64,000 nucleotides of DNA from Marinomonas vulgaris (GCF_018145875.1 NZ_JAGSSV010000015.1:1-64000), one strand, 5' to 3'. Shown: positions 26,817-37,895, counted from the first letter of the stretch. Numbers and translations are program-made. Notes: generated by a model not told the origin, from the sequence alone.

Positions 26817-27874
26817 CAGTGATCTCCTCCTACTTTTAAGCCACTTTTGGCTTTTTTATGACCGTAGGCTCTTGGTTGTGTGTAGTAATCAATTAACGGA
26901 GCCGCGAAGTTCATTAACAGCACGCCAAAGGCCACGCCATCTGGGTAACCGCCCCAAGCACGAATAATGTAAATCAACACACCAATGCCTGCGCCATAGA
27001 TCAATTTCCCCTTGTTGCTGGTACAAGAGGAGACCGGGTCAGTGGCAATAAAAAAGGCGCCAAACATGGCGGCGCCTGTGGTCAGGTGAAACCAAGGCGT
27101 AGCAGTTTGATCCATATCGACTAGGTGGAATACGCCAGACATCACAAACAAGGCGCCCAATACCGCCACAGGCGTATGCCAAGTGATGATGCGTAAGGCG
27201 ATGAGCCCCAAACCGCCGATCAAGTAGGCAAGGTTGACCCAAAGCCAGCTATTTACACTAGCGGCTTGTAAGGCCGGCAAGCTGGCGAAAGCCGTTTCGC
27301 TGTCGAGTAGATCCTTGTGTTTAAAGCCATCCAATGGGGTGGCCATGGTGTAGCTGTCGATAACTGGAAGCTGGTGGAATATGGCCTGCAGGCTTTGCAT
27401 AAAAGAAAGCGTGTTGCCGGAAGCGACCAGCTCGTGAACACCTATCCACTGGCTCATGGGCACAGGAAAAGACACCAGCACGATGGCGTAACCCACCATG
27501 GCTGGGTTGAACGGGTTATTTCCTAAGCCGCCATAAAGCTGCTTGGCGAAAATAATCGCAAAGGACACGGCAGTAACCGTCACCCACCAAGGCACAGCGG
27601 GTGGTAAGGCGACACCAAGCAATACGGCGGTTAATAAGGCGCTGTAGTCTTTAAGAAAGAAGCTCACAGCTCGACGACGAACCGCCAAAATAGCCGCTTC
27701 GCTCGCAAGTGCGGCGACACAGGCCACCATTAAATTTATCAATGTGCCCCAGCCGAACAGCCAAGTTTGTACAACAATGCCAGGAATGGTCGCTAAAATA
27801 ACCATTTGCATTACCCAAGACGTTCTGTGACCGGCGCGTTGAGTATGGGGTGAGGTGATTCTCAATAAAGCCAT
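26816..27874 (-). CDS. rnfD: Electron transport complex subunit RnfD/RsxD
   Basis: A 352-residue multi-span membrane subunit related to NqrB. Signature blocks are NPFNPAMVGYA, a TMATPLD motif in which the Thr is the expected covalent FMN site, and IATDPVSSCTSNKGKLIYG. About nine spans are visible. It starts one base after the rnfC stop and overlaps rnfG by one base. Confidence 0.95.
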   Translation of the reverse strand: MALLRITSPHTQRAGHRTSWVMQMVILATIPGIVVQTWLFGWGTLINLMVACVAALASEAAILAVRRRAVSFFLKDYSALLTAVLLGVALPPAVPWWVTVTAVSFAIIFAKQLYGGLGNNPFNPAMVGYAIVLVSFPVPMSQWIGVHELVASGNTLSFMQSLQAIFHQLPVIDSYTMATPLDGFKHKDLLDSETAFASLPALQAASVNSWLWVNLAYLIGGLGLIALRIITWHTPVAVLGALFVMSGVFHLVDMDQTATPWFHLTTGAAMFGAFFIATDPVSSCTSNKGKLIYGAGIGVLIYIIRAWGGYPDGVAFGVLLMNFAAPLIDYYTQPRAYGHKKAKSGLKVGGDH

Positions 27875-27875
27875 G

Positions 27876-30074
27876 TTAGCGATTCTCTTGGGTGGAGTTT
27901 TGCGATTGAACTAGAGTGTTTAACAAAGCTTGCGCCGTCTGCAGTCGCTGTTTAGCCGCGTCTATTTCCGCTTGAATTGCCTCGGCTTCTTCTGGGGCAT
28001 TGGCTAAGCGCTTCGTTAATTTATTGATTTGAGCATTGGCCAGAGCCACGGCAATTTTCTCTTTTTTGACTTGGCCGGCTAAGTCTAGTTCGGCAGCACT
28101 AGCGGGTGTAGCTGGGCTTGTCGCTTTGGGTGTAACGGAACCTGAGCTACTTAAGGCTTGTTCTAATTCGTCGGCTCGTTGCTGTGCATCTTTTAGTTGC
28201 TGTCGAATAGCGTCCACTTCGGGTGCTTGCATTTCTTCGGCTTTTTTAAGCGCCTTTTCGACTTTTTTCACGGCCGCCTTGGCGATGGCGGCATCGATTT
28301 TAGCTTTTTTAGCCGCATCGTCCACGGGCACTTTGGCCACGGAAGGTGCACTTTCGAGCACAGCCGCTAATTGCTTTTCCAACTCGGCGACGAGGTTTTC
28401 TTGATCTGTCACTTGAAGTTGCAACGCTGAAATGTCTTCTAAATGCTCATTCTCTTGAGCGTCTAGAAGTTGCTTTTGCAGCTTTTTCAGTTTTGATTTA
28501 CCGATCGCCACATCTACTTTGAGTTTCTTCGTATCGTCTACGGCGGGCGAAGCAGGCGCGGCTGTTTTGCTTGTCGGTGCTATGGAGTCCGCGACAGGAG
28601 CGGCTTTTTTCGGTTCAGCGGATTTGGCTGTTGTGGCTTTTTGTCGAGCCAGTCGTTTGGCTTCTTTTTCGGCTGCCTCCGCTTCTTGGCGTGCTTTACG
28701 CGCTTCAAAGCGTTGTTTTGCTAGATCTGATTTTACGTTAGCTTCGCGAGCGTCGCGGATGCTGCTTTTTGTGTGTCGATAATATTGCACCAAGGGAATA
28801 CTGCTAGGGCAAACATAAGAACAAGCGCCGCATTCAATGCAGTCAAACAAGTTGTAATGTTCGGCTTTTTCGTGTTCTTGGCTTTTGCTAAACCACAAGA
28901 GTTGTTGTGGTAATAAGCTGGCGGGACACGCCTGTTCACACATTCCGCAGCGAATACAGGCTTGTTCCGGAGCCGGTGCAGGAAATTCTTTTTTGCTGGC
29001 GGCCAATATGCAGTTAGTGGTCTTTACGATCGGAACGGCGGCGGAATCAAGCGTGTAGCCCATCATGGGGCCACCAAGAATCAATCGATTTAAGCGGCTG
29101 TGTTGGACGTCGGCGTATGCCAGTAAATGCTCGATCGGCGTGCCCAGTAAGACTTCAACATTTTGCGGCGAGGTCAGCGCTTCACCGGTTAAGGTGGTGA
29201 TACGGGAAATCAGCGGCTTGCCGAGATAAATAGCATCGTGTACGGCAACACAGGTGCCGACGTTTTGACACAAAATACCCATGTCGGCGGGGTGTTTGCC
29301 GCTAGGCACTTCTTGACCCGTGAGCAGTTGAATTAACTGCTTCTCGCCACCGGAAGGGTATTTTGTCGGTACAACAGCCACTTGAATGTTGCTGTTTCGT
29401 TCGGCAATTACCGCATTAATCGCTGTTATAGCTGTCGGTTTGTTGTCTTCAATGCCGATAATGACCTTGTCGGCTTGGATAAGGTGTTGAAAAACCTCAA
29501 TGCCTGAAATCAGTTCATGGGTCTTTTCACGCATTAGGGTATCGTCAGCCGTGATGTAGGGCTCACATTCAGCGGCGTTGATAATAAAGTGCGAAAGGGT
29601 GCTTTTTTGAGCGCCTTGCAATTTTACTTGCGTTGGAAAACCGGCGCCGCCCATGCCAACGATGCCCATGTTAGACAAGTAAGCCAATATTTCAGCTTTG
29701 TCGATGCTCTGCCAGTTGTTTAAGGGCTTGAGCTCGGTCCAGCGATCTTCTCCATCGGGGTGCAACACAATGCAAAGGTCACTTAAGCCAGAAGGGTGCG
29801 CGATGGGGCGCTCTTCAATAGCGGTGATGGCGCCAGACGTTGGAGCGTGTAAATAACTGCTCAAAAAGCCATTACTGGTGGCTATTACGTCCCCTTTTAG
29901 TACTTTATCGCCCTGATTGACCACGGGGCGAGAGCTTTGGCCGATGTGCTGACCAAGGGGCAGTATTAACTCAGAAGGCAAGCTTGGTCGACCCAAAGGC
30001 AATTGCAAAGATTGGGTTTTGTTTTCTTCTGGGTGAATGCCACCGTGAAACGAAAATACTTGAGCTGTGTTCAT
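27876..30074 (-). CDS. rnfC: Electron transport complex subunit RnfC/RsxC with extended repeat tail
   Basis: A 732-residue peripheral subunit that accepts electrons from NADH. The N-terminal half holds the NADH/FMN region ([17 protein letters not shown]) and two [4Fe-4S] motifs, [12 protein letters not shown] and [12 protein letters not shown]. After about residue 440 the protein becomes a Lys/Ala/Glu/Gln-rich coiled-coil tail with about three 70-residue repeats (K-I-x-x-A-I-A-x-A-x-x-K-K-L pattern). Such tails vary greatly in length among RnfC proteins. The frame runs up to 30152, but the ATG at 30074 overlaps the rnfB stop as ATGA and is the start. Confidence 0.93.
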   Translation of the reverse strand: MNTAQVFSFHGGIHPEENKTQSLQLPLGRPSLPSELILPLGQHIGQSSRPVVNQGDKVLKGDVIATSNGFLSSYLHAPTSGAITAIEERPIAHPSGLSDLCIVLHPDGEDRWTELKPLNNWQSIDKAEILAYLSNMGIVGMGGAGFPTQVKLQGAQKSTLSHFIINAAECEPYITADDTLMREKTHELISGIEVFQHLIQADKVIIGIEDNKPTAITAINAVIAERNSNIQVAVVPTKYPSGGEKQLIQLLTGQEVPSGKHPADMGILCQNVGTCVAVHDAIYLGKPLISRITTLTGEALTSPQNVEVLLGTPIEHLLAYADVQHSRLNRLILGGPMMGYTLDSAAVPIVKTTNCILAASKKEFPAPAPEQACIRCGMCEQACPASLLPQQLLWFSKSQEHEKAEHYNLFDCIECGACSYVCPSSIPLVQYYRHTKSSIRDAREANVKSDLAKQRFEARKARQEAEAAEKEAKRLARQKATTAKSAEPKKAAPVADSIAPTSKTAAPASPAVDDTKKLKVDVAIGKSKLKKLQKQLLDAQENEHLEDISALQLQVTDQENLVAELEKQLAAVLESAPSVAKVPVDDAAKKAKIDAAIAKAAVKKVEKALKKAEEMQAPEVDAIRQQLKDAQQRADELEQALSSSGSVTPKATSPATPASAAELDLAGQVKKEKIAVALANAQINKLTKRLANAPEEAEAIQAEIDAAKQRLQTAQALLNTLVQSQNSTQENR

Positions 30075-30670
30075 GAGTGAGTACCCTCCGTTTGGCGATC
30101 GGTGGCGATAATATTGAGCGATGTTGCTGAAATACCTTGAGGTTTGTCCCATGACCAGGTTTTGGTGGTGACGCCTACGTCTATCATGTCAATGCAATCC
30201 ACAGGGCAGGGTTCAACACACAAGTCACAGCCGGTGCATTCGTCTGCAATGACGGTGTGCATTTGTTTCGCTGCGCCCAAAATTGCGTCGACAGGACAGG
30301 CTTGAATACACTTGGTGCAACCAATGCATTCATCTTCTCGGATGACCGCTACGCGTTTGGCGGTTTCTGTGCCGTGATCGCCGTCTAACGGGATGGCTTC
30401 CACGTCGAGTAGATCCGCAAGGGCCTGTATAGTCGCCTGTCCGCCGGGCGGGCAATGGTTGATCGCTTCGCCATCAGCAATGGCTTGTGCATAGGGCTTA
30501 CAGCCCGGATGACCACATTGACCGCATTGAGTTTGTGGTAATAGGGCGTCGATCTGATCGACAATAGGGTCGCCTTCCACGTGGAAGCGCACATTGGCGT
30601 AGCCCAAAATGCCGCCAAAAATCAGCGACAAAATCACCAGCACACCAATGGCCAAAAGAACGGTTAACAT
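30071..30670 (-). CDS. rnfB: Electron transport complex subunit RnfB/RsxB
   Basis: A 199-residue ferredoxin-like subunit. It has an N-terminal hydrophobic anchor, a four-cysteine motif [16 protein letters not shown], and two 4Fe-4S ferredoxin motifs, [12 protein letters not shown] and [12 protein letters not shown]. It transfers electrons from RnfC toward the membrane subunits. It ends by overlapping rnfC by four bases and begins 8 bases after rnfA. Confidence 0.95.
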   Translation of the reverse strand: MLTVLLAIGVLVILSLIFGGILGYANVRFHVEGDPIVDQIDALLPQTQCGQCGHPGCKPYAQAIADGEAINHCPPGGQATIQALADLLDVEAIPLDGDHGTETAKRVAVIREDECIGCTKCIQACPVDAILGAAKQMHTVIADECTGCDLCVEPCPVDCIDMIDVGVTTKTWSWDKPQGISATSLNIIATDRQTEGTHS

Positions 30671-30678
30671 CTCAGCTC

Positions 30679-31260
30679 CTAAATCTGCACAAGGGCGGTA
30701 AAGCCCATAAAGGCCAGTGCCATTAGGCCCGCAGTGATCATGCCAATGGCCGATCCTTTAAACACCGTGGGCACGTCAGCAACGTTGATGCGTTCGCGCA
30801 TGGCGGAAAATAGAATCAACACAAAGGAGAAACCGACCGCAGCGCCAAATCCATACAGAATGGATTCGACAAAGCCATTTTGTTTACTGATGTTTTGCAG
30901 CGCCACACCTAATACCGCGCAGTTCGTGGTGATCAATGGTAAGAAAATACCCAAGACGCGATAAAGCAGCGGGCTGGTTTTGTGAACCACCATTTCAGTA
31001 AACTGCACCACCACGGCAATAACCAAAATAAAAGAAATAGTTTGCAGATACTCAAGACCAAAAGGCTGCAGCACATAGGTGTACGTAAGATAGCTGCACA
31101 GGCTCGACAAGGTAAGCACGAAGGTGGTCGCCATCGCCATACCGATTGATGTTTCCAGTTTCCCAGACACGCCCATGAAGGGGCAAAGCCCCAAAAACTG
31201 CACCAACACAAAGTTGTTAACCAAAATCGTGCTGACCAATATCAGGAGATATTCAGTCAT
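30679..31260 (-). CDS. rnfA: Electron transport complex subunit RnfA/RsxA
   Basis: A 193-residue six-span inner membrane protein, paralogous to RnfE with inverted topology. Conserved segments are [18 protein letters not shown] with the Cys thought to bind iron-sulfur, and [10 protein letters not shown]. It is the first gene of rnfABCDGE-nth; the leader upstream is hairpin-rich (see 31299-31384). Confidence 0.95.
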   Translation of the reverse strand: MTEYLLILVSTILVNNFVLVQFLGLCPFMGVSGKLETSIGMAMATTFVLTLSSLCSYLTYTYVLQPFGLEYLQTISFILVIAVVVQFTEMVVHKTSPLLYRVLGIFLPLITTNCAVLGVALQNISKQNGFVESILYGFGAAVGFSFVLILFSAMRERINVADVPTVFKGSAIGMITAGLMALAFMGFTALVQI

Positions 31261-31298
31261 CTCAAGTCCAAAATATGCTGTAGATTCGTTGATTTTAA

Positions 31299-31384
31299 AT
31301 GCTTTTGAGTAAAAGCATCTTTGAGCGTCACTATACCCATCTTGTTATAACTAACAAGACTAAACCGGCTCGATGTTTAGTCTT
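31299..31384 (-). promoter_or_regulatory. Hairpin-rich leader upstream of rnfA
   Basis: Three inverted repeats lie in a row: AAGACTAAAC/GTTTAGTCTT (31356-31365 and 31375-31384, 9-base loop); CTTGTTA/TAACAAG (31341-31347 and 31352-31358), which overlaps the first and so competes with it; and ATGCTTTT/AAAAGCAT (31299-31306 and 31311-31318). In the rnfA direction the first two look like alternating structures. No promoter could be placed with confidence. Confidence 0.5.
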
Positions 31385-31446
31385 ATTTGGAATATATATA
31401 ATAAGTTATGCTTATATAAAATGAGTTTATCAGAACTTTTTCATGT

Positions 31447-31473
31447 AGATGCCCACTATTTGAGTGGGCATCT
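31447..31473 (-). terminator. Probable terminator hairpin after metG
   Basis: Perfect 11-bp arms AGATGCCCACT/AGTGGGCATCT surround a 5-base loop, 34 bases past the metG stop. No T-run follows on the minus strand, so termination may need Rho or be partial. Confidence 0.55.
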
Positions 31474-31506
31474 TGTTTACGCAGAATGACCTGAATCAGA
31501 TCAAAG

Positions 31507-33558
31507 TTACATGACGCGCTGGCCTGGTTTGGCGCCCGCATGAGGTTCAAGTAGGTAGATGTCTTCCCCACCTGGACCTGCTGCTAGCACCATGCCCTCT
31601 GACAAACCAAACTTCATTTTACGTGGCGCTAAGTTGGCCACCATGACAGTGTATTTGCCTTCAAGGTCTTCGGGTTTGTACGCAGACTTAATGCCAGAGA
31701 AGACGGTGCGCGTTTCGCCGCCAATGTCTAAAGTAAGTTTAAGCAGCTTATTGGCTTTTTCAACGTGCTCGGCTTTTGTAATAAGTGCAATGCGCAAATC
31801 GACTTTAGCAAAATCGTCAAAAGTGATTTCGGCTTCAAGCGGCTCTTTACTCAATTCCGTTTCGAAGGCTTTGGGCTGTGCTGCTTCTTTCGCCGCGGCT
31901 TCCGCCTCGGCTTCTTTTTTACCTTCTTCGATCATGGCATCGATTTGTGCTTGTTCGATGCGTCCCATCAAGGGTTTGAATTTATTGACAGTGCGACCAA
32001 ACAACAAGTCATTGCGGTTGTCCCACGTTAGCTCTTTGTCTAAAAAGGCTTCCGCGTCTTCGACCATGTGCGGCATTACGGGTTTCAAGTAGGTCGCGAG
32101 AATGCTAAACAGATTCAGTGCGACGGTACAAACCTCTTGTACTTTTGGCAGAGTGGCTTCGTCTTTCGCCAATACCCAAGGGGTTTGTACAGCGATGTAT
32201 TCGTTAGCAACATCGGCAAGGCGCATGATTTCACGGACGGCTTTGCCGTATTCGCGGTTTTCAAAGTGATCGGCAATCATGTCGCCCGCGTCGATGAAGG
32301 ATTGGATCATCTCGGCTTCACTGACGGTGCTGGCCAATTGGCCATCGAACTTCTTACCAATAAAGCTGGCAGTGCGGCTGGCAATGTTGACCACTTTGCC
32401 GACGACGTCGGAGTTGACGCGCTGGATGAAGTCTTGCAGGTTTAAGTCGATGTCGTCCACGCTGGCGTTCAATTTAGCGGCAAAGTAGTAGCGCAAGTAT
32501 TGTGGGTCTAAATGATTCAAGTAGGTACGGGCTTTTATAAAAGTACCGCGCGATTTAGACATCTTGGTGCCGTTAACTGTCACATAACCGTGAGCGTTCA
32601 CCTTGGTTGGTGTGCGGTAGCCTGCACAATCCAGCATCGCAGGCCAGAATAAGGCGTGGAAGTTAATGATGTCTTTACCGATAAAGTGGTACAGCTCGGC
32701 GTCGGAGTCTTTCGCCCAGTAGTCATCGAACTCCAGCCCTTCAGTACGATCACACAAGTTTTTAAAGCTCGCCATGTAACCAATTGGTGCGTCTAGCCAC
32801 ACATAAAAATACTTGCCTGGCGCGTCGGGGATTTCAAAACCAAAATAAGGTGCGTCGCGGCTGATGTCCCACTCTTTTAAACCAGAATCGAGCCATTCTG
32901 CTAACTTGTTGGCGACCTGATCTTGCAAAGTGCCGCTGCGAGTCCATTTCGCCAGAAACTCTTGAAAATCGGGTAATTTGAAAAAGTAATGTTCAGACTC
33001 TTTTTCGATGGGGGTCGCGCCCGAGTAAACAGAGCGAGGGTTGATCATTTCCATTGGCGTGTAGGTGGCCGAGCACACTTCACAGTTGTCGCCATACTGA
33101 TCTTCGGCTTTGCATTTAGGGCAGGTGCCTTTGATGAAGCGATCGGCTAAGAACATGTCTTTTTCTGGATCGTAGGCTTGCACAATAGAGCGCACAGAAA
33201 TTTTGCCATTGTCGCGCAAAGCAGTGTAAATGCTGTTAGAAAAGTCGCGGTTTTCTTCGGAATGGGTCGAATAATAGTTGTCGTAACCGATCAAGAAATC
33301 GTTGAAATCGGTCATGTGTTCTTGGCGTACGCCGTCGATTAATTGCTCAGAGGTAATGCCCTGCTGATCAGCTTTGATCATAATCGCAGTGCCGTGTGCG
33401 TCGTCGGCACAGACAGCGGTACAAAGATGGCCGCGCATTTTTTGAAAACGCACCCAGATGTCGGTTTGGATGTGTTCCAGCATGTGCCCTAAATGGATGG
33501 AACCATTTGCGTAAGGAAGGGCGCTGGTGACTAAAATTTTGCGTTGCGATTGTGCCAT
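31507..33558 (-). CDS. metG: Methionyl-tRNA synthetase
   Basis: A 683-residue class I aminoacyl-tRNA synthetase charging tRNA-Met. The HIGH-type motif is HLGH in [15 protein letters not shown], the zinc knuckle is [17 protein letters not shown], and KMSKS is present as [10 protein letters not shown]. The C-terminal OB-fold tRNA-binding/dimerisation domain (about 580-683: [20 protein letters not shown]) is complete. The frame extends to 33603, but [19 protein letters not shown] at 33558 matches the family start. It is divergent from apbC, with a 233-base gap. Confidence 0.96.
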   Translation of the reverse strand: MAQSQRKILVTSALPYANGSIHLGHMLEHIQTDIWVRFQKMRGHLCTAVCADDAHGTAIMIKADQQGITSEQLIDGVRQEHMTDFNDFLIGYDNYYSTHSEENRDFSNSIYTALRDNGKISVRSIVQAYDPEKDMFLADRFIKGTCPKCKAEDQYGDNCEVCSATYTPMEMINPRSVYSGATPIEKESEHYFFKLPDFQEFLAKWTRSGTLQDQVANKLAEWLDSGLKEWDISRDAPYFGFEIPDAPGKYFYVWLDAPIGYMASFKNLCDRTEGLEFDDYWAKDSDAELYHFIGKDIINFHALFWPAMLDCAGYRTPTKVNAHGYVTVNGTKMSKSRGTFIKARTYLNHLDPQYLRYYFAAKLNASVDDIDLNLQDFIQRVNSDVVGKVVNIASRTASFIGKKFDGQLASTVSEAEMIQSFIDAGDMIADHFENREYGKAVREIMRLADVANEYIAVQTPWVLAKDEATLPKVQEVCTVALNLFSILATYLKPVMPHMVEDAEAFLDKELTWDNRNDLLFGRTVNKFKPLMGRIEQAQIDAMIEEGKKEAEAEAAAKEAAQPKAFETELSKEPLEAEITFDDFAKVDLRIALITKAEHVEKANKLLKLTLDIGGETRTVFSGIKSAYKPEDLEGKYTVMVANLAPRKMKFGLSEGMVLAAGPGGEDIYLLEPHAGAKPGQRVM

Positions 33559-33791
33559 TTTTGATAAGCCTGCTGGATTAAAAAAGGTCGGATATTCTAT
33601 CAATAATTAGAGGGGAATGACGAATCATTCCGCTGGCTAACAAGTGGATAGTGGTTAAAGGCGTAATTATAAGTCTCAACCCATAGTGTGCAAGCGTTAG
33701 ACTTGCTTTTCCGCAATTTGCCCCCACCCTTTGCTGTTACCTACGGTTATTACGACAACCCATTTATTTTGCCGCTGCTTAGGAGCACAAC

Positions 33792-34883
33792 ATGTCTGCC
33801 GATGCCCAACAATCTTCCGCTTTGCTGTCGACATTAGAAAATCTTATCGATGAAAATACCGAACGGCCGTATGGTGCGGTTTGGCATCTCGTTGAGGACG
33901 ACACCCGTGTTCATGTCACCTTGACGCTTGGTTACCCAACACAAACCGAGCAAGCACGGTTAGAACACGTTATTACGCCGCTTATCGGTGATCGTGCGCT
34001 CACATTAGACATTGAGTTAGACATTAAGGCCCAAGCGACTCAAGGCAACATCGATGGATTAAAAGGGGTGAAGAATATCATCGCCATCGCATCCGGTAAG
34101 GGTGGTGTGGGCAAGTCGACAACGACCGTAAATTTGGCGTTGGCCATGGCCAAAGAAGGCGCGCGAGTCGGCATTCTTGATGCAGATATTTACGGCCCAA
34201 GCCAAGGCATGATGCTGGGATTTGCCGAAGGCACTCGCCCTCAAGTGCGCGACGACAAGTTTTTTATTCCACCAAAAGCTTACGGCGTGCAAGTGATGTC
34301 GATGGCTTTTTTGACTACCAAAGACACGCCTGTCGCCTGGCGTGGCCCCATGGTGACCGGCGCCATGATGCAAATTCTGACGCAAACCGATTGGGATGAT
34401 TTGGATTATTTGTTCATCGACATGCCACCGGGTACGGGCGATATCCAACTCACACTGGCGCAAAAAGTGCCCGTGGCAGGATCGGTTATCGTGACCACGC
34501 CACAAGATATTGCATTATTGGATGCCCGCCGAGGCATCGAGATGTTTAATAAAGTGAATATCCCCGTGCTAGGCGTAGTGGAAAATATGTCGACTCATAT
34601 TTGTTCGAATTGTGGTCACCACGAGGCGATTTTTGGCGATGCCGGTGGGGCGAGCTTAGCCGCAGAATACGATGTGACCGTGTTAGGGCAATTGCCATTA
34701 AGTTTATCGATTCGTGAACAAAGTGATGCTGGCAAACCTGTGGTGGAAAATGCCCCAGAAAGTGAGGTGGCTGGCATTTATCAGTCGATTGCCCGCAAGC
34801 TTGGTGCTACCCTTGCGGCTCAACAAGATCCACTTAACAGTAAAGCGTTCGCCATGCCGACCATTGGCATGAGTGACGACTAA
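33792..34883 (+). CDS. apbC: Iron-sulfur cluster carrier protein ApbC/Mrp
   Basis: A 363-residue P-loop ATPase that delivers Fe-S clusters. It has an N-terminal MIP18/DUF59-like domain (about 1-95), a deviant Walker A IASGKGGVGKSTT near residue 100, and the paired cysteines of the cluster-bridging site in HICSNCGHHEAIFG. AGGAG precedes the ATG. dcd starts 9 bases after it, so the two are co-transcribed. The metG / apbC-dcd layout is the same as in pseudomonads. Confidence 0.95.
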   Translation: MSADAQQSSALLSTLENLIDENTERPYGAVWHLVEDDTRVHVTLTLGYPTQTEQARLEHVITPLIGDRALTLDIELDIKAQATQGNIDGLKGVKNIIAIASGKGGVGKSTTTVNLALAMAKEGARVGILDADIYGPSQGMMLGFAEGTRPQVRDDKFFIPPKAYGVQVMSMAFLTTKDTPVAWRGPMVTGAMMQILTQTDWDDLDYLFIDMPPGTGDIQLTLAQKVPVAGSVIVTTPQDIALLDARRGIEMFNKVNIPVLGVVENMSTHICSNCGHHEAIFGDAGGASLAAEYDVTVLGQLPLSLSIREQSDAGKPVVENAPESEVAGIYQSIARKLGATLAAQQDPLNSKAFAMPTIGMSDD

Positions 34884-34892
34884 GGAAATCGA

Positions 34893-35477
34893 ATGCGTTT
34901 GTGTGACCGAGATATTATCAAAGCCCTTGATGAGGGTGAAATTGTGATTGAACCGCGCCCTGATAACAGTGTTATTAGCGGTGTGTCTGTTGATTTGCGA
35001 TTAGGAAACTCATTTCGTGTGTTTCAAGGTCACCCAGCGCCTTATCTTGATTTGAGCAGTTCAAAAGCCGATTTAAGCAAAGTGATTGAATCTGTGATGA
35101 GCGAAGAAATTTTGGTCGATGACGGTAAGCCGTTTTTTATCCATCCGGGGGAGCTTGTGTTGGGTGTCACCAAAGAATCGGTCACTGTGCCAGATTATTT
35201 GGTCGGTTGGCTTGATGGTCGCTCTTCGTTAGCGCGATTAGGTCTGATGGTGCATGTGACGGCACACCGTATTGACCCAGGTTGGAGTGGCGGCATCGTG
35301 TTGGAATTTCTCAACGGCGGTAAATTGCCCATTGCTTTAAGCCCAGGCATGACCATTGGGGCGATTAACTTCGAAACCATGTCTGGTGCGGCAGATCGAC
35401 CTTACAACAAACGTGATAATGCCAAATACAAGGGCCAAACGTCTGCCGTAGGCAGTCGAATTTCAGGCGAAAATTAA
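34893..35477 (+). CDS. dcd: dCTP deaminase
   Basis: A 194-residue enzyme converting dCTP to dUTP, feeding dTMP synthesis. The family core [25 protein letters not shown] and the catalytic Glu in GGIVLEFLN are intact, as is the [13 protein letters not shown]-terminus that closes over the nucleotide. Length equals the E. coli type, so it is monofunctional rather than the bifunctional archaeal form. Confidence 0.96.
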   Translation: MRLCDRDIIKALDEGEIVIEPRPDNSVISGVSVDLRLGNSFRVFQGHPAPYLDLSSSKADLSKVIESVMSEEILVDDGKPFFIHPGELVLGVTKESVTVPDYLVGWLDGRSSLARLGLMVHVTAHRIDPGWSGGIVLEFLNGGKLPIALSPGMTIGAINFETMSGAADRPYNKRDNAKYKGQTSAVGSRISGEN

Positions 35478-35502
35478 TGACAAGCTATTGTATTCTCATC
35501 GT

Positions 35503-35528
35503 AAAAAAGAGGCCCATGCCTCTTTTTT
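35503..35528 (+). terminator. Intrinsic terminator after dcd
   Basis: The arms AAAAAAGAGGC and GCCTCTTTTTT have a 4-base loop and a T-run. Confidence 0.9.
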
Positions 35529-35701
35529 ATTGATTTTTATCTGGCTAAGTGGCATTAATCATACTAATACTAACTTTATAGTCAGATTTTAACCGTAATC
35601 GTGCTTCATATCTTCTAATGAACCGCCGATTTTTCCCTCTTATAGCGGGCTATAAATACTTAAGAGTTTGCGTCTGAGAATTTGTTATTTGGATACGTTT
35701 T

Positions 35702-36577
35702 ATGGATAAAAAACTCACTCTTCACCTTGCTGATGTGATGGAACTAATGGTTGATCCCGTTTGTGTGGTCGATCGTTTTGGGTACTTTGTGTTTGTCAGC
35801 GCCGCCTTTGAAACCATGTTTGGTTACTGCCCACATGAAGTCATCGGCAAGCGTATGATCGATATGGTTCATCCACAAGATAAGCAAGAGACGTTAGGTG
35901 TGGTAGAAACCATTATTGCAGAAAAGGTTCTGCCGGGAATTGAGAATCGATGGATTCATAAAGATGGTCGAGTGGTGAATGTGTTGTGGTCGGCAAGGTG
36001 GTCTGAAGAACATCAGGTGCGCATTGCGGTTGCCCATGACATTACCGAACGTAAAAATATGGAAGCACTTTTAATGCACGCCGCTTGCCACGATGACTTA
36101 ACTGACCTGCCAAATCGCAGCTTGCTTCTTGATCGCCTAAAGTCGTCCATCACGCTGGCGGACATCAAGCAAACCGTATTTTCTGTACTTTTTATCGATA
36201 TTGATGGTTTTAAGGGCATTAACGATAGCCACGGCCACGCTGTTGGGGATGCTTTATTGAAAAAGATCGCCAAGCGGCTATGCGGTTGTGTGCGCAAGTC
36301 CGATACAGTAGGGCGATTGGGTGGCGATGAATTCTTAGTTATTCTAAATGAATCCACCGATGTGGATCATGTCACCATGGTAGCGGAAAAAATTCGTCAT
36401 CATTTGGCGAAAGATTTTAGTATGAATGACATCACGGTGAACGTGGCATCTAGCATTGGGGTCGCTCGTTACCCAGATGACGGCGATCAACCCCTTTCTC
36501 TTATTCACGCGGCAGACCATGCTATGTATTTGGCTAAGCATGGCGGTGGCAATAAAGTCGTCTTAGCCCAGTCATAA
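35702..36577 (+). CDS. PAS-GGDEF diguanylate cyclase
   Basis: 291 residues, no membrane span: a PAS sensor (about 10-120, ending in HDITERKNMEA) joined to a GGDEF domain (about 125-290). The active-site motif is intact in RLGGDEFLVIL. An RxxD inhibitory site (RKSD) stands five residues before GGDEF, so product inhibition by c-di-GMP is expected. It should make c-di-GMP from GTP in the cytoplasm in response to an unknown PAS signal. It is monocistronic; the 173-base upstream gap is AT-rich with no recognisable site. Confidence 0.93.
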   Translation: MDKKLTLHLADVMELMVDPVCVVDRFGYFVFVSAAFETMFGYCPHEVIGKRMIDMVHPQDKQETLGVVETIIAEKVLPGIENRWIHKDGRVVNVLWSARWSEEHQVRIAVAHDITERKNMEALLMHAACHDDLTDLPNRSLLLDRLKSSITLADIKQTVFSVLFIDIDGFKGINDSHGHAVGDALLKKIAKRLCGCVRKSDTVGRLGGDEFLVILNESTDVDHVTMVAEKIRHHLAKDFSMNDITVNVASSIGVARYPDDGDQPLSLIHAADHAMYLAKHGGGNKVVLAQS

Positions 36578-36745
36578 ATATTGAAAATACGCACTCTCTA
36601 TGACGAGTGCATAGGATTTCCTTTCTTCAAGTTGATTTCCGTTTTACTATCGTAAGATTGAGAGAATCATCAAGGATTAAGCTCAGATCAGGTCGGTTTT
36701 ATGACTGACGTTGCTGGTAATCATTTAACACTATAGGAAACGATA

Positions 36746-37744
36746 ATGGCGGCTTTTGGTAGCGTGTTTATGCCTGAAATGGCATTAGCAACATTCGATA
36801 ATAATCAATGGAGTGAGGCAAGTGTTGTCACCTCAGACAGTATTCAGTTGCATCCGGGTGCTCACGTCTTACATTACTCCAGTACTTGCTTTGAGGGCTT
36901 AAAAGCCTTTCGTCATGCAGACGGCAGTGTGCATGTGTTTCGAATGGACCAAAATATTAAGCGTTTGGCACAGAGCAGCCGTTTGTTGTCTTTGCCTGAA
37001 GTAAATGAAGCACAAGTGTCTAAAATGATTTTGGACATTGTGGGGCAATACGCGAGCGATGTGCCAGAGCCACCAGGATCTATGTACATTCGTCCAACGC
37101 ATTTTGGTACAGAAGCGGCGGTCGGCAAAGCCGCAGCGCCTTCCGTTACCTCTATGTTGTATGTGTTGTTGTCTCCGGTAGGTGACTACTTCACTGGTGG
37201 TGCGAAAGCGTTACGTCTTTTGTTAGATGAAACGGGCATGCGTTGTGCGCCGCACATGGGCATGATCAAAAGTGGTGGTAACTATGCCAGCGCATTAGGG
37301 CCCATTGCAAAAGCCAAGCAAGAAGTGCAAGCCGATCAAATCTTGTTCTGCCCAAATGGCGATGTACAAGAAACCGGCGCGGCCAATTTCCTGTTGATTG
37401 ATGGCAACGAGATCATTACTAAAGCCCTAGATTCAAGCTTCTTACATGGTGTGACGCGCTCCTCCATTTTGACTTTAGCGGCCGATCTAGGCATGACAGT
37501 GAGCGAGCGTGATTTGACCGTGAGTGAACTTCTAGAGCGTGCGGCGAAGCCTGGTGTGGAAGCGGTACTTTCTGGTACGGCTGCGGTATTAACGTCTGTT
37601 GGAACTTTCATTCACAATGACAAAGAATATCAAGTAGGATCAGGCGAGCCTGGCCCTATGGCGCAAAAACTGCGTCAAGCACTGAATGATATTCAGTGGG
37701 GCAAGGCAGAAGACAAGCACAACTGGTTAACAAAGGTTTGTTAA
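36746..37744 (+). CDS. ilvE: Branched-chain amino acid aminotransferase
   Basis: A 332-residue PLP enzyme of class IV that makes or degrades leucine, isoleucine and valine with 2-oxoglutarate/glutamate. The PLP lysine lies in HMGMIKSGGNYASAL, and QETGAANFLLIDG and SSILTLAADLG are the family signature. N-terminal HYSSTCFEGLKAFRHADG supports BCAT over D-amino acid transaminase. AGGAAA precedes the ATG. It stands alone, closed by a terminator. Confidence 0.93.
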   Translation: MAAFGSVFMPEMALATFDNNQWSEASVVTSDSIQLHPGAHVLHYSSTCFEGLKAFRHADGSVHVFRMDQNIKRLAQSSRLLSLPEVNEAQVSKMILDIVGQYASDVPEPPGSMYIRPTHFGTEAAVGKAAAPSVTSMLYVLLSPVGDYFTGGAKALRLLLDETGMRCAPHMGMIKSGGNYASALGPIAKAKQEVQADQILFCPNGDVQETGAANFLLIDGNEIITKALDSSFLHGVTRSSILTLAADLGMTVSERDLTVSELLERAAKPGVEAVLSGTAAVLTSVGTFIHNDKEYQVGSGEPGPMAQKLRQALNDIQWGKAEDKHNWLTKVC

Positions 37745-37778
37745 GGTAAGTTGCTGTATTGCGAAAAAGTCATAAAGC

Positions 37779-37807
37779 AAAAAGGTCAACGTTGAGTTGG
37801 CCTTTTT
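37779..37807 (+). terminator. Intrinsic terminator after ilvE
   Basis: The arms AAAAAGGTCAAC and GTTGGCCTTTTTT pair with one G-T wobble around a 5-base loop, with a T-run. Confidence 0.85.
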
Positions 37808-37895
37808 TATTGCCTGTAAACCACAGGATGTGAATGTGGTAAGCTAAAAAATCGCTCTGCATGAACAACAAACAATAAACAACACAGATAAGACA

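Noticed and set aside
28036-28404. Ala/Ser-rich plus-strand frame in the rnfC tail
   Set aside because: It is the antisense image of the Lys/Ala/Glu-rich rnfC repeats.
31559-32092. 177-codon plus-strand frame in metG
   Set aside because: Antisense to the conserved C-terminal half of metG.
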